Source of the DNA: JADFDG01 sp965232985
GTDB lineage: Bacteria > Pseudomonadota > Gammaproteobacteria > Pseudomonadales > JADFDG01
Assembly (NCBI GenBank): GCA_965232985.1
Contig: CBDDRC010000047.1
Location: 34,751 to 98,750 of the forward strand
Reading direction: 5' to 3'
Length of the DNA stretch: 64,000 bases
This document shows positions 44,044 through 55,706 of the stretch, piece by piece; positions within the stretch are counted from its first letter, which is position 1, and each line of letters opens with the position of its first letter. The notes under the pieces are model-generated. The model was not told the origin of the DNA. It worked only from the letters and a program-made list of their open reading frames with translations, and did not search any database. The position numbers and the translations under genes were made by a program.

Positions 44044-44148
44044 CAGCGGATGAGGCTGGAAGGAGGCCGAGGCAGGAAGGGTAGTGTGACAGCTGCGAAA
44101 AGTGCCGCCGTTGATCTGCCGGCACTGCCCACGAAGCTACCCGCCCGG

Positions 44149-44646
44149 TCAGAACGGGATATCGTCATCGAAATCCGCAGCCGGCGCCTTCGGTGCCGCT
44201 GGCTTGCTGCGCGCGGCACCGGCAGCAGCGGGGGCCACAGCCGGCTGTTGGTCAAAACCCTGATCGAAGCCCTGGTCTGCACCACCGTCCGCGCTACTGC
44301 TGCCGCCAGCGCCTCTCGAATCGAGCATCTGCATCTCGTTGGCAACAATCTCGGTGGCATAGTGTTTCTGGCCGTCCTTGTCATAGGTGCGGGTACGCAG
44401 CGAGCCTTCGATGTAGACCTTGCTGCCCTTCTTCAGGTACTCGCCGGCAATTTCAGCGAGGCGATTAAAAAAAACTACCTTGTGCCACTCGGTCCGCTCC
44501 TGTTGCTGACCGGACTGCTTGTCTTTCCAGCTCTCGCTGGTAGCAATGGTGACATTGGTCACCGCACCGCCGCTCGGCATGTAACGGGTCTCGGGGTCAC
44601 GCCCGAGGTTGCCGATCAGGATGACTTTGTTGATGCCTTTTGCCAT
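44149..44646 (-). CDS. ssb: Single-stranded DNA-binding protein
   Basis: 165 residues. OB fold (about 1-110) with INKVILIGNLGRDPETRY and WHKVVFFNRLAEIA; then a Gly/Gln/Ala/Pro-rich tail and the conserved acidic tip DFDDDIPF that recruits repair and replication proteins. The ATG at 44646 starts MAKGINKV. Order ssb, MFS, uvrA is conserved with Pseudomonas, and regulation by SOS is possible; no LexA box was seen by eye in the uvrA leader. Confidence 0.97.
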   Translation of the reverse strand: MAKGINKVILIGNLGRDPETRYMPSGGAVTNVTIATSESWKDKQSGQQQERTEWHKVVFFNRLAEIAGEYLKKGSKVYIEGSLRTRTYDKDGQKHYATEIVANEMQMLDSRGAGGSSSADGGADQGFDQGFDQQPAVAPAAAGAARSKPAAPKAPAADFDDDIPF

Positions 44647-44783
44647 GTCCCTTGCCTCCATCGAACTTCCCCGGCCACATGCCGGGAATCAATATGTTGA
44701 GCCGCGCAGCCAGCCGGCAACCACCGCACTGCCAGTTTTGCCGCGCCACTTTAGCATGCAGGCCGAATCACGCCAGGCGCGAC

Positions 44784-46163
44784 TCAACGCAGTGCTTCGT
44801 GCAATCGCGGCTCGTTGTACTGTGCGCCTTCAACCGTTACATAAGCGATCCCGTCTTCCGCCACCACAGTGGCCTCAAGGACACCTTCGACTGCCAACAG
44901 GCGCTTGGCCGTCTGCCGCGCCCCGGCTGCATCAATACCTGCCGGTAAGACCAGTTCAAGGTTGCGCCACCGGGTTTGCATACGCAGGCTGGACACAAGC
45001 ATCGCCCAAGCGACAAATAATGCGGCGCATACCACCAGTACGGTTTCAGGTTCAAGAATGCCGGCAAGACCGCCGCCGACCAACCCGCCGGCAAATGCGC
45101 CCAGAAACTGACCACTCGAGTACACGCCCATGGCTGCACCGCGGGCACCGGCCGGACTCATGCGGCTGACCAGTGATGGCATCAGCGCTTCAAGCAGGTT
45201 AAACGCCGTGAAGTAGAGCAGCAGGCCTGCCACGACACCCCACAATGAACGATGCGCACTGGCAAGCAGCAATAAGGAAAGCGCCAACCCGAGGGCGGCC
45301 ACCACCAACATACCCCGCACGCGACCGGTGCGCTCCGCCGACATCATCAGCGGCGCCATGACCACCAGCGATAGCAGGATCACCGGCAAGTAGATTTTCC
45401 AGTGTGCGGAAGCCGGGAGGTGCTCATAGGTGACCAGCGAAGGTGGCACGACGACAAACACGGCCACCATGACCAAATGCAGCAGGAAGATGCCCAGGTT
45501 GAGACGAAACAAACCCTGGTGACGCAACACCCGCCGCACCTGCGGCAACACGCGGCGACGCCTCTCAGACACGACGACAACCGGTGTCGGCACATACCAG
45601 ATGACCAACGCAAGGCTGGCGACAGCCATGGCCGACGTAAACAGAAACAGGCCGCGCAGGCCCGCCATGCCGGCGATCAACGGCCCAAGTACCATTGCCA
45701 CACCAAATGACAACCCGACCGTCACCCCGATGATTGCCATCGACCGGGTGCGGTGCGACTCCCGCGTCAGATCCGACAGCAGGGCCATCACCACCCCGGA
45801 TATCGCGCCACAGCCCTGGAGCGCACGGCCGATGATCACGCCCCAGATCGAATCACTGCCTGCGGCAACAACGCCACCCACTGCAAACATCAGCAGCCCG
45901 ACAAAAATGATCGGCTTGCGCCCATAGCGGTCGGAAACGACGCCGAAGGGAATCTGCAGAATGCCCTGCAGCAGGCCGTACGCGCCGATTGCCAGGCCGA
46001 TCAGCAGCGGCGTCGCACCGGCAAGCTCACGTCCGTAAATGGCAAATACCGGCAGTACCACAAACAAGCCGAGCATTCGCATGGCAAACACCGCCGACAG
46101 GGCTGCCGTGGTGCGCCGCTCGACAGCACTCATTGGATCGGGTCGGGTTTCAGGAGGGGTCAT
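44784..46163 (-). CDS. MFS transporter with C-terminal cytosolic domain (YajR-like)
   Basis: 459 residues. Twelve membrane helices with the MFS motif A GVVSDRYGRKP (near residue 65), and a C-terminal soluble domain of about 65 residues with a ferredoxin-like look (QTAKRLLAVEGVLEATVVAEDGIAYVTVEG), as in YajR. In Pseudomonas this gene lies between ssb and uvrA. The ATG at 46163 is chosen by the MTPPETRPDP start; an ATG at 46133 is an alternative. Substrate unknown. Confidence 0.9.
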   Translation of the reverse strand: MTPPETRPDPMSAVERRTTAALSAVFAMRMLGLFVVLPVFAIYGRELAGATPLLIGLAIGAYGLLQGILQIPFGVVSDRYGRKPIIFVGLLMFAVGGVVAAGSDSIWGVIIGRALQGCGAISGVVMALLSDLTRESHRTRSMAIIGVTVGLSFGVAMVLGPLIAGMAGLRGLFLFTSAMAVASLALVIWYVPTPVVVVSERRRRVLPQVRRVLRHQGLFRLNLGIFLLHLVMVAVFVVVPPSLVTYEHLPASAHWKIYLPVILLSLVVMAPLMMSAERTGRVRGMLVVAALGLALSLLLLASAHRSLWGVVAGLLLYFTAFNLLEALMPSLVSRMSPAGARGAAMGVYSSGQFLGAFAGGLVGGGLAGILEPETVLVVCAALFVAWAMLVSSLRMQTRWRNLELVLPAGIDAAGARQTAKRLLAVEGVLEATVVAEDGIAYVTVEGAQYNEPRLHEALR

Positions 46164-46200
46164 GAACAGCGAAGACAGGGGCTTGGTCGGAAGCCGGCCG

Positions 46201-46209
46201 ATTCTAGCA
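46201..46209 (-). promoter_or_regulatory. Extended -10 promoter of the MFS gene (predicted)
   Basis: On the minus strand TGC followed by TAGAAT (46206-46201) forms an extended -10 element, about 38 nt upstream of the MFS start. No convincing -35 box. Confidence 0.5.
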
Positions 46210-46262
46210 GGGCCGTAGCAAGCGCCGCGAAAGAATACCGGGATAGTGGCAGGAGAATGCTG

Positions 46263-46271
46263 TGGCATAAT
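46263..46271 (+). promoter_or_regulatory. Extended -10 promoter of the CsgD-like gene (predicted)
   Basis: TGG followed by CATAAT (46266-46271) forms an extended -10 element 54 nt upstream of the start codon; the -35 region is weak. It lies back-to-back with the MFS promoter. Confidence 0.45.
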
Positions 46272-46324
46272 ACGCCATTGTTCTGATCCAACGTGGATCC
46301 GCGCCTGCCGGACGACAATGACCG

Positions 46325-46984
46325 ATGCCTCATAACGACCATAATGATCCAGCAATGTCGGCCGCCATTATTCTTGTTGGCAGCCAACAACTGCAGAATT
46401 CCCTGCTGTCGAACCTACTCGTCAGTGGCGGCATCAAGCGCTGCATTTCCACCGACACACCCGATGTGCCGCTGGAAGCGGCCGATGCCGCCACACTTTT
46501 GTTCCTCGTTGATGCATCGACGCTAAAGCCTGCGGATGCCCTTGATCTCATCGACGAACTGCCAATCGCCGACCAGAAAGTCCGCATCGCCTTTTTCAAT
46601 CTCGACATCGGCGGAGACATCGAGTCACTGGCGGCCCACCCGGCAATGAATGGCGTCTTCACACGCGACTGCCCGCAGGATCAGTTACTGAAAGGTGTAA
46701 GGGCAATCCTCAACGGCGAAGTGTGGTTGCCACGCAAGATCCTTGAGCGCTACATGGCCAAGAACCGCACCTACAAGCGCCCGTCGAATGCGACTGCCGC
46801 CTCACTGACCGATCGCGAGATCGAAGTGCTGCGCGTCATGTCCACCGGCGCCAAGAATACGGAAATCGCCGAGCGCCTCAGCCTCAGCCCGCACACGATC
46901 AAGACGCATATCTACAACATCTTCAAGAAGATCAATGCGTCCAACCGCCTGCAGGCGGTGAACTGGGCGCAGGCGAACCTCTGA
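46325..46984 (+). CDS. CsgD-like LuxR-family response regulator
   Basis: 219 residues. The N-terminal half is receiver-like with a hydrophobic strand ending at Asp63, but lacks the usual N-terminal acidic pair, so phosphorylation is doubtful. The C-terminal LuxR helix-turn-helix (about 158-218) reads LTDREIEVLR, NTEIAERLSLSPHTIKTHIYNIFKKI, ASNRLQAVNWA. The spacing and the NGVF and LNGEVWLPRKIL blocks resemble CsgD, the curli/biofilm regulator of E. coli. It sits between the MFS gene and uvrA, where Pseudomonas has neither. Targets unknown. The start could be ATG 46325 or 46355. Confidence 0.82.
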   Translation: MPHNDHNDPAMSAAIILVGSQQLQNSLLSNLLVSGGIKRCISTDTPDVPLEAADAATLLFLVDASTLKPADALDLIDELPIADQKVRIAFFNLDIGGDIESLAAHPAMNGVFTRDCPQDQLLKGVRAILNGEVWLPRKILERYMAKNRTYKRPSNATAASLTDREIEVLRVMSTGAKNTEIAERLSLSPHTIKTHIYNIFKKINASNRLQAVNWAQANL

Positions 46985-47066
46985 GCAATCGCCAGGCATT
47001 CTGGCCTCCTTTACGCAGCGCGCGCGTATACTGCCCGCCCTAACGCTGTCATCGAGCGCGCATACC

Positions 47067-49910
<2,844 letters not shown>

Positions 49911-49912
49911 CG

Positions 49913-49944
49913 AAAAAGGCGGTGGGAAACCCCACCGCCTTTTT
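49913..49944. terminator. Strong bidirectional terminator between uvrA and rplQ
   Basis: A 14-bp perfect stem (AAAAAGGCGGTGGG/CCCACCGCCTTTTT) with loop AAAC sits between the convergent uvrA (+) and rplQ (-), with U-runs for both strands. Confidence 0.95.
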
Positions 49945-49987
49945 CAATCCCAGGCGTCGACCAGACGCCGCAGCACATCAGCCAGCG

Positions 49988-50380
49988 TTACTTATCCTCG
50001 GTGTCTTCCGCAACCGCTGCGGTTACACGATCAACAAGCTCGACGTACGCCATCGGTGCATTGTCTCCGGCACGGAACCCGGCCTTGAGCACGCGCATGT
50101 AGCCACCAGGGCGAGCCTTGTAGCGCGGCCCGATCTCGTCGAACAACTTGGCAACAGTCTCTTTCGAACGCGTACGCGCAAACGCGACACGACGATTGGC
50201 AACCGTATCATTCTTGGCAAGGGTGATGAGCGGCTCAACGACGCGGCGCATCTCCTTTGCTTTTGGCAGTGTGGTACGGATGGCTTCGTGCTCGATCAGC
50301 GCGATGGCCAGGTTGCGGAACAGCGCCGTGCGATGCGCCGATTTCCGGTTAAGTTGACGACCAATCTTGCGATGACGCAT
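49988..50380 (-). CDS. rplQ: 50S ribosomal protein L17
   Basis: 130 residues. MRHRKIGRQLNRKSAHR start and typical ALFRNLAIALIEHEAI. Last gene of the alpha operon (rpsM-rpsK-rpsD-rpoA-rplQ), 53 nt after rpoA; a strong terminator lies at 49913. Confidence 0.97.
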   Translation of the reverse strand: MRHRKIGRQLNRKSAHRTALFRNLAIALIEHEAIRTTLPKAKEMRRVVEPLITLAKNDTVANRRVAFARTRSKETVAKLFDEIGPRYKARPGGYMRVLKAGFRAGDNAPMAYVELVDRVTAAVAEDTEDK

Positions 50381-50433
50381 GGCTCTGATTCCTGACTTTC
50401 AGTACTGGCGACCCATTCAAGGAGCGCCGCAAT

Positions 50434-51447
50434 TTAACGATATTTGGCGTTGAGTCGCTCATCATTCCTGAGGCTGGCCGGTGGCCAGTTCTCAAGACGC
50501 ATCCCGAGGGCAAGGCCTTTCGACGCCAGCACATCCTTGATCTCGGTAAGCGACTTCTTGCCGAGATTCGGCGTCTTGAGCAGTTCGACTTCGGTACGCT
50601 GAACAAGATCGCCAATGTAATAAATATTCTCGGCCTTCAGACAATTTGCCGAGCGCACCGTGAGTTCCAGATCGTCGACCGGGCGCAGGAGAATCGGGTC
50701 TATCTCGGGCCCGGAGGACTCAATGGCTCCCATTTCACGATCACGTTCCAGATCGACAAAAACGGCAATCTGTTGCTGCAGAATGGTCGCCGCGCGACGA
50801 ATCGCTTCTTCCGGATCAACCGTACCGTTGGTCTCAAGATCGATGACCAGCTTATCGAGGTCGGTGCGCTGCTCGACCCGCGCCGCTTCGACAACGTAAG
50901 CCACACGCCGAACCGGGCTGAAAGACGCATCAAGTTGCAAACGGCCAATAGACCGGGTCTCGTCTTCATCGCGCCGACGCACATCGGCAGCCACATAGCC
51001 GCGACCGCGTTCAATTTTCAGGCGCATCGACAGTTCGGCATTGCCATTGATATGGGCAATCACATGCTGCGGATTGACGATTTCAACATCGTGATCACGC
51101 TGAATGTCAGCCGCCGTGACGATACCTGGGCCCTTTTTGCGCAGAATCAGGGTTGCCTCGCTACGGCTATTCATCCGTATAGCCAGACCCTTCAGGTTCA
51201 GGAGAATATTGATCACATCCTCCTGAATACCTTCAAGCGTGCTGTATTCGTGCAGCACACCGTCAATCTCGACCTCGGTGACGGCAGCGCCGGGAATGCT
51301 CGAGAGCAGAATACGGCGCAGAGCATTGCCCAGCGTATGACCGAAGCCACGCTCAAGCGGCTCGAGCGTCACTTTGGCGTGGCTCGGGCTGAGGGCCTGG
51401 ATGCCGATAGCCTTCGGCGTCAGGAAATCGGTTGCAGCGTTCGCCAT
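50434..51447 (-). CDS. rpoA: RNA polymerase alpha subunit
   Basis: 337 residues. The N-terminal dimerisation domain (about 1-235) carries the conserved ERGFGHTLGNALRRILLSS; the C-terminal domain (about 250-330, LTVRSANCLKAENIYYIGDLV) binds UP elements and activators. Normal length for gammaproteobacteria. Lies between rpsD and rplQ. Confidence 0.98.
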   Translation of the reverse strand: MANAATDFLTPKAIGIQALSPSHAKVTLEPLERGFGHTLGNALRRILLSSIPGAAVTEVEIDGVLHEYSTLEGIQEDVINILLNLKGLAIRMNSRSEATLILRKKGPGIVTAADIQRDHDVEIVNPQHVIAHINGNAELSMRLKIERGRGYVAADVRRRDEDETRSIGRLQLDASFSPVRRVAYVVEAARVEQRTDLDKLVIDLETNGTVDPEEAIRRAATILQQQIAVFVDLERDREMGAIESSGPEIDPILLRPVDDLELTVRSANCLKAENIYYIGDLVQRTEVELLKTPNLGKKSLTEIKDVLASKGLALGMRLENWPPASLRNDERLNAKYR

Positions 51448-51470
51448 ACGTGATTTCCTCAGAGAATTGC

Positions 51471-52094
51471 TTACTTCGAGTAAAGCTCGACAATCAGTTG
51501 CTCGTTGATCTCGGCCGGAAGGTCAATGCGCTCAGGACGGGTCTTGAATGTCCCTTCCATTTTCTTGTCATCAACCTCGATCCAGGGCGCAAAACCGCGC
51601 TGGGCCGCTAACTCCAGTGCGCTCTTGATGCGCAACTGGGTCCGTGATCTTTCGCGAACGGCGACAACGTCGCCCGGGGCTACCTGATACGAAGCAATAT
51701 TGACTGCCTTGCCGTTGACCAGGATCGCCTTGTGGCTGACCAGTTGTCGCGCTTCAGAACGGGTTGAGCCGAAACCCATGCGGTACACAACGTTGTCAAG
51801 CCGCGATTCAAGCAATTGCAGCAAGGTCTCGCCGGTATTGCCTTTGGCGCTCGCAGCCTTACCGTAATAGATACGGAACTGACGCTCCAGCACACCGTAA
51901 ATACGGCGAACCTTCTGCTTTTCACGCAACTGGTTGCCGAAGTCGGACTGGCGGCCACGGCGGGCTGTCCCGTGCTGACCTGGCGGGGTGTCGGCCTTGC
52001 ATTTGGAATCAAGGGCGCGGATGCCGCTCTTCAGTGCGAGGTCTGTGCCTTCGCGACGGGAGAGCTTGCACTTGGGACCAATATAACGTGCCAT
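51471..52094 (-). CDS. rpsD: 30S ribosomal protein S4
   Basis: 207 residues. MARYIGPKCKLSRREG start with a single N-terminal Cys (no zinc knuckle), S4 RNA-binding domain (RLDNVVYRMGFGSTRSEARQLVSHKAI). Primary assembly protein, and in E. coli the translational repressor of this alpha operon. Confidence 0.98.
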   Translation of the reverse strand: MARYIGPKCKLSRREGTDLALKSGIRALDSKCKADTPPGQHGTARRGRQSDFGNQLREKQKVRRIYGVLERQFRIYYGKAASAKGNTGETLLQLLESRLDNVVYRMGFGSTRSEARQLVSHKAILVNGKAVNIASYQVAPGDVVAVRERSRTQLRIKSALELAAQRGFAPWIEVDDKKMEGTFKTRPERIDLPAEINEQLIVELYSK

Positions 52095-52110
52095 TTATCA
52101 ATTCCCCGTA

Positions 52111-52512
52111 TCAGACGCGACGGCGCTTCGGCGGACGGCAGCCGTTGTGCGGAATCGGCGTGACATCCGTGATGCTGTTGATCTTGTAGCCACACGCATT
52201 CAGTGCGCGAACGGCCGACTCACGGCCCGGACCCGGACCCTTGACGCGAACATCCAGGTTCTTGAGTCCATATTCCTTGGCGGTATTGCCGGCCTTTTCG
52301 GCGGCTACCTGGGCAGCAAAGGGTGTGCTCTTGCGGGAACCACGGAACCCGGCTCCACCTGATGTAGCCCACGCCAAGGTATTCCCCTGACGGTCAGTGA
52401 GCGTAATGATCGTGTTGTTAAACGATGCATGAATGTGAGCAATCCCGTCAGCGACCGTACGGCTGATCTTCTTGCGGGCGCGCCCTGCGTCTTTCGCGGA
52501 TACTTTTGCCAT
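52111..52512 (-). CDS. rpsK: 30S ribosomal protein S11
   Basis: 133 residues with the IHASFNNTIITLTDRQGN core and C-terminal HNGCRPPKRRRV. Platform protein of the 30S. Spacing to rpsD (16 nt) and rpsM (20 nt) indicates one transcript. Confidence 0.98.
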   Translation of the reverse strand: MAKVSAKDAGRARKKISRTVADGIAHIHASFNNTIITLTDRQGNTLAWATSGGAGFRGSRKSTPFAAQVAAEKAGNTAKEYGLKNLDVRVKGPGPGRESAVRALNACGYKINSITDVTPIPHNGCRPPKRRRV

Positions 52513-52532
52513 CTGCTTTTACCGTGCGCCGA

Positions 52533-52889
52533 TTACTTTTTGATCGCTTTACGCGGGCCCTTACGGGTCCGCGCGTTGGTCTTGGTCCGCTGGCCGCGCA
52601 CCGGCAAGCCGCGCTTGTGGCGAAGACCGCGATAACAACCAAGGTCGATCAACCGCTTTATATTCATGCTGACTTCTCGACGCAGGTCGCCCTCAACCGG
52701 AAACTTCGCAACCTCGCCGCGAACGGCATCCAGTTGACCATCCGAGAGGTCCTTGACCCGGGTCGTCGGCTTGATGCCGGCGCCCGCGCAGATCGTCTCC
52801 GCACGGGTACTGCCAATACCGTAAATATAGGTAAGGGCAATGACGGCGTGTTTGCCGTCCGGAATGTTAACGCCTGCGATACGGGCCAT
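52533..52889 (-). CDS. rpsM: 30S ribosomal protein S13
   Basis: 118 residues, MARIAGVNIPDGKHAVIAL start and C-terminal KTNARTRKGPRKAIKK. First gene of the alpha operon. The 134 nt between rpmJ and rpsM carry a predicted promoter (52981-53009) and the leader where S4 would repress. Confidence 0.98.
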   Translation of the reverse strand: MARIAGVNIPDGKHAVIALTYIYGIGSTRAETICAGAGIKPTTRVKDLSDGQLDAVRGEVAKFPVEGDLRREVSMNIKRLIDLGCYRGLRHKRGLPVRGQRTKTNARTRKGPRKAIKK

Positions 52890-52980
52890 CCGTATTACTC
52901 CACTCGTCTCTTACTGCATGCTTGACTCAATTCCGTCACCGTATATCGGGAGGCAGCCAAGCACCGAAAAAAGGGCGCTG

Positions 52981-53009
52981 AGTCTAGCCTTGAAGACCCG
53001 AATATGCAA
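52981..53009 (-). promoter_or_regulatory. Predicted internal promoter of the alpha operon
   Basis: Minus strand: -35 TTGCAT (53009-53004), 17-nt spacer, -10 TAGACT (52986-52981), then a GC-rich discriminator CAGCGCCC. It lies in the rpmJ-rpsM gap, about 90 nt before rpsM, as in the E. coli alpha operon. Confidence 0.6.
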
Positions 53010-53023
53010 TGACGGGGCGAACC

Positions 53024-53140
53024 TCAACCCTGCCGCTGCTTGTGCCGCGGCTCGGCGCTACAAATTACCCGAACCGAACCACGGCGCCGGATAACCTTGC
53101 AATTGCGGCAAACCTTCTTGACTGACGCCTGTACTTTCAT
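53024..53140 (-). CDS. rpmJ: 50S ribosomal protein L36
   Basis: 38 residues read directly from the minus strand: MKVQASVKKVCRNC..., with the zinc-ligand set C11, C14, C27, H33 (zinc-binding form). It lies 31 nt after secY, as in the spc operon of E. coli. The zinc form implies that a zinc-free paralogue, if present, would be elsewhere in the genome. Confidence 0.93.
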   Translation of the reverse strand: MKVQASVKKVCRNCKVIRRRGSVRVICSAEPRHKQRQG

Positions 53141-53171
53141 GACTGCACCCGATGGACTGGAAAACCGGTTA

Positions 53172-54527
53172 TCACCGAACCCCTGAACCGTAGCTCTTGA
53201 GATTCGCCTTTTTAAGAAGTTTCTCGTACTGGCCAGACATCATGTGAGCATTGACCTGGGCCATAAAATCCATAACCACCACCACCACGATCAGCAACGA
53301 GGTGCCCCCAAGGTAAAAGGGAACATTCAGTGTCGCATTCAAGCCAATAGGCAAGAGACAAACCGCGATCATGTAAATCGAACCGATCAAGGTCAAACGC
53401 CCCACCACGTCATCAATGTATTTGGCGGACTGATCTCCCGGGCGAATACCGGGAATGAAGGCCCCGCTGCGCTTCAGGTTCTCTGCTATTTCGCGTGGAT
53501 TGAACATCAGCGCCGTATAAAAGTAGCAAAAAAAGACAATCAGTCCGGCAAACAACAAAAGGTAGAGCGGCTGCCCGGGCGCGAGCGCAAGAGACACCTC
53601 GCGCATCGCACTGGCCACCATTCCCTCCTGCCCTACCCCGACCCACTGCCCCAGGCTGGCCGGAAGCAACAGAATGGAGCTGGCGAAAATGGCGGGGATA
53701 ACACCCGACATATTGACCTTAAGCGGCAGATGGCTCTGCTGCGCGGCGTACATGCCGCGGCCCTGTTGCCGCTTCGCATAGTTCACGGTGATCCGCCGCT
53801 GACCACGCTCCATATACACAACACCAAACACCACGACCGCGACAAGGAGGACAACAACAAGGAGGGCAAACACACTCAACTCACCTTGCCGGGCACTCTC
53901 CAGTGCCTGGAGAATCGCGGATGGAATGCCTGCAACAATGCCGGCAAAAATGATCATGGAAATACCGTTGCCAACTCCCCGCTCAGTGATCTGCTCCCCC
54001 AGCCACATCAAAAACATCGTCCCGGTCGTAAGGCTGACGACGGCCAGAAAGAAAAACGATGCGTCCGCTTTGAGTGCAACACCCTGACCGGCCATACCAG
54101 CCGCGAGCCCCCATCCTTGAACCACCGCAATCGCGACCGTCAGATAGCGCGTGTACTGTGAAATTTTCCGCCGACCCGACTCCCCCTCCTTACGCAACTG
54201 CTCAAGCTGCGGATTCACCGACGACATCAGTTGGATGATGATCGATGCGGAAATATACGGCATGACCCCGAGGGCCATGATGCTCATATTCTCCAGCGCG
54301 CCGCCGGAAAACATATTGAACATCGCCAACACACCATCCTTATTCTGCTCAAAGAGCCTGGCCAAACCTACGGGATCAATGCCGGGAACGGGAATATGCG
54401 CACCAATACGAAACACGAGCAAGGCCATGAGCAGAAACCCAATCCGTCGCAGTAATTCGCTGACGCCGGAATTGGAAAGACCCAACCCGGATGGGCCTAC
54501 ACTCTGGAGCTTCTTACCCTTAGTCAT
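53172..54527 (-). CDS. secY: Protein translocase subunit SecY
   Basis: 451 residues, ten membrane helices. SNSGVSELLRRIGFLLMALLVFRIGAHIPVPGI in the first part, the plug/lateral-gate region, and GIRPGDQSAKYIDDVVGRLTLIGS in the cytosolic loop. Central channel of Sec-dependent secretion. The gene stands between rplO and rpmJ, 16 nt after rplO. Confidence 0.97.
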   Translation of the reverse strand: MTKGKKLQSVGPSGLGLSNSGVSELLRRIGFLLMALLVFRIGAHIPVPGIDPVGLARLFEQNKDGVLAMFNMFSGGALENMSIMALGVMPYISASIIIQLMSSVNPQLEQLRKEGESGRRKISQYTRYLTVAIAVVQGWGLAAGMAGQGVALKADASFFFLAVVSLTTGTMFLMWLGEQITERGVGNGISMIIFAGIVAGIPSAILQALESARQGELSVFALLVVVLLVAVVVFGVVYMERGQRRITVNYAKRQQGRGMYAAQQSHLPLKVNMSGVIPAIFASSILLLPASLGQWVGVGQEGMVASAMREVSLALAPGQPLYLLLFAGLIVFFCYFYTALMFNPREIAENLKRSGAFIPGIRPGDQSAKYIDDVVGRLTLIGSIYMIAVCLLPIGLNATLNVPFYLGGTSLLIVVVVVMDFMAQVNAHMMSGQYEKLLKKANLKSYGSGVR

Positions 54528-54543
54528 CGCGAGTGATGCCTGC

Positions 54544-54981
54544 TCAGACGTCTACAACTTTGCCGCCAGCCGCCTCGATGGCCGCCCGCGCACCCTTGGT
54601 AAGGGCAACGCCCCTGACCGTGATGGCGCGGTTGATCGAGCCGCTCAGGACAATTTTCGCGCGCAGCATATCGCCACGAACGATATTTGCCTGCTTGAGC
54701 GCCGGCAGATCGACCGTATCACCCTCAATATTATTGATCTCGGACAGACGAACCTCTGCGGTTCCCATTTTCATGTGCGACGTAAAACCAAATTTCGGCA
54801 AACGCCGCTGAAGCGGCATCTGGCCACCTTCAAAACCCGGCATGATGCCCTTACCAGTGCGAGCCTTTTGACCCTTATGGCCACGACCTGCCGTCTTGCC
54901 AAGGCCACTGCCAATGCCCCGACCCACACGCTTGCGAACTGTTTTGGAGCCTTCGGCCGGGCGCAATTCATTAAGGCGCAT
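54544..54981 (-). CDS. rplO: 50S ribosomal protein L15
   Basis: 145 residues; MRLNELRPAEGSKTVRKRVGRGIGSGLGKTAGRGHKGQ start. 4 nt after rpmD. Confidence 0.97.
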   Translation of the reverse strand: MRLNELRPAEGSKTVRKRVGRGIGSGLGKTAGRGHKGQKARTGKGIMPGFEGGQMPLQRRLPKFGFTSHMKMGTAEVRLSEINNIEGDTVDLPALKQANIVRGDMLRAKIVLSGSINRAITVRGVALTKGARAAIEAAGGKVVDV

Positions 54982-54985
54982 CTGA

Positions 54986-55171
54986 TTATTCTCCCTCTAC
55001 GCGGAGCATGTAGCTCACCTGGTTGATCATGCCGCGAACCGACGGAGTATCCTCAACGGATACGGTATGTCCGATGCGGCGCAGGCCAAGACCCCGAACG
55101 CATGCCTTATGTGCTTCCACACGACCATGCACACTCTTGGTCAGCGTTACCTTGATCTGTTTGTTCGCCAT
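54986..55171 (-). CDS. rpmD: 50S ribosomal protein L30
   Basis: 61 residues, the short bacterial form, IKVTLTKSVHGR start. Between rpsE and rplO with small gaps. Confidence 0.97.
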   Translation of the reverse strand: MANKQIKVTLTKSVHGRVEAHKACVRGLGLRRIGHTVSVEDTPSVRGMINQVSYMLRVEGE

Positions 55172-55199
55172 GATCCCTGTCTCCGCTGGTCCCGAATAC

Positions 55200-55697
55200 T
55201 TAATTCAGGATTTCCTCGACGGTCTTGCCGCGCTTGGCAGCAACCTGTTCCGCCGACGTCATGTTTTTCAGCCCATTGAACGTGGCGCGCACCACGTTCG
55301 CCGAGTTGGTTGAGCCGTAACACTTTGCCAATACGTTCTGTACACCAGCCACTTCCAGCACGGCACGCATGGCACCGCCAGCAATGATCCCGGTACCTTG
55401 CGATGCCGGCTGCATGTACACACGCGAGGCACCATGAGTCGCGTTGACCGGATGCTGTAGCGTCGTACCGTTCAGATCAACCTTGATCATGTTGCGGCGC
55501 GCTGCCTCAAGCGCCTTCTGGATCGCCAACGGCACCTCGCGCGCCTTGCCGCGACCAAAACCAACCTTGCCCTTGCCATCACCCACTACGGTCAGTGCCG
55601 TAAAGGACATGACGCGGCCGCCCTTTACCGTCTTGGCTACGCGATTGACCTCGATCAATTTCTCGACCAAGCCCTCGTTCTGCTCAATTTTCGCCAT
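55200..55697 (-). CDS. rpsE: 30S ribosomal protein S5
   Basis: 165 residues; VVGDGKGKVGFGRGKAREVP and TGIIAGGAMRAVLEVAGV are the S5 core motifs. Involved in mRNA entry and fidelity. Confidence 0.98.
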   Translation of the reverse strand: MAKIEQNEGLVEKLIEVNRVAKTVKGGRVMSFTALTVVGDGKGKVGFGRGKAREVPLAIQKALEAARRNMIKVDLNGTTLQHPVNATHGASRVYMQPASQGTGIIAGGAMRAVLEVAGVQNVLAKCYGSTNSANVVRATFNGLKNMTSAEQVAAKRGKTVEEILN

Positions 55698-55706
55698 GAT
55701 GCACCT

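Noticed and set aside
47027..47046. A TATACT box upstream of uvrA as an SOS promoter
   Set aside because: There is no -35 match at 16-18 nt and no CTGT-N8-ACAG LexA site in the 83-nt leader.
53244..54161. A 305-codon plus-strand frame opposite secY
   Set aside because: His/Asn-rich translation is the expected shadow of a membrane-protein gene read in reverse.
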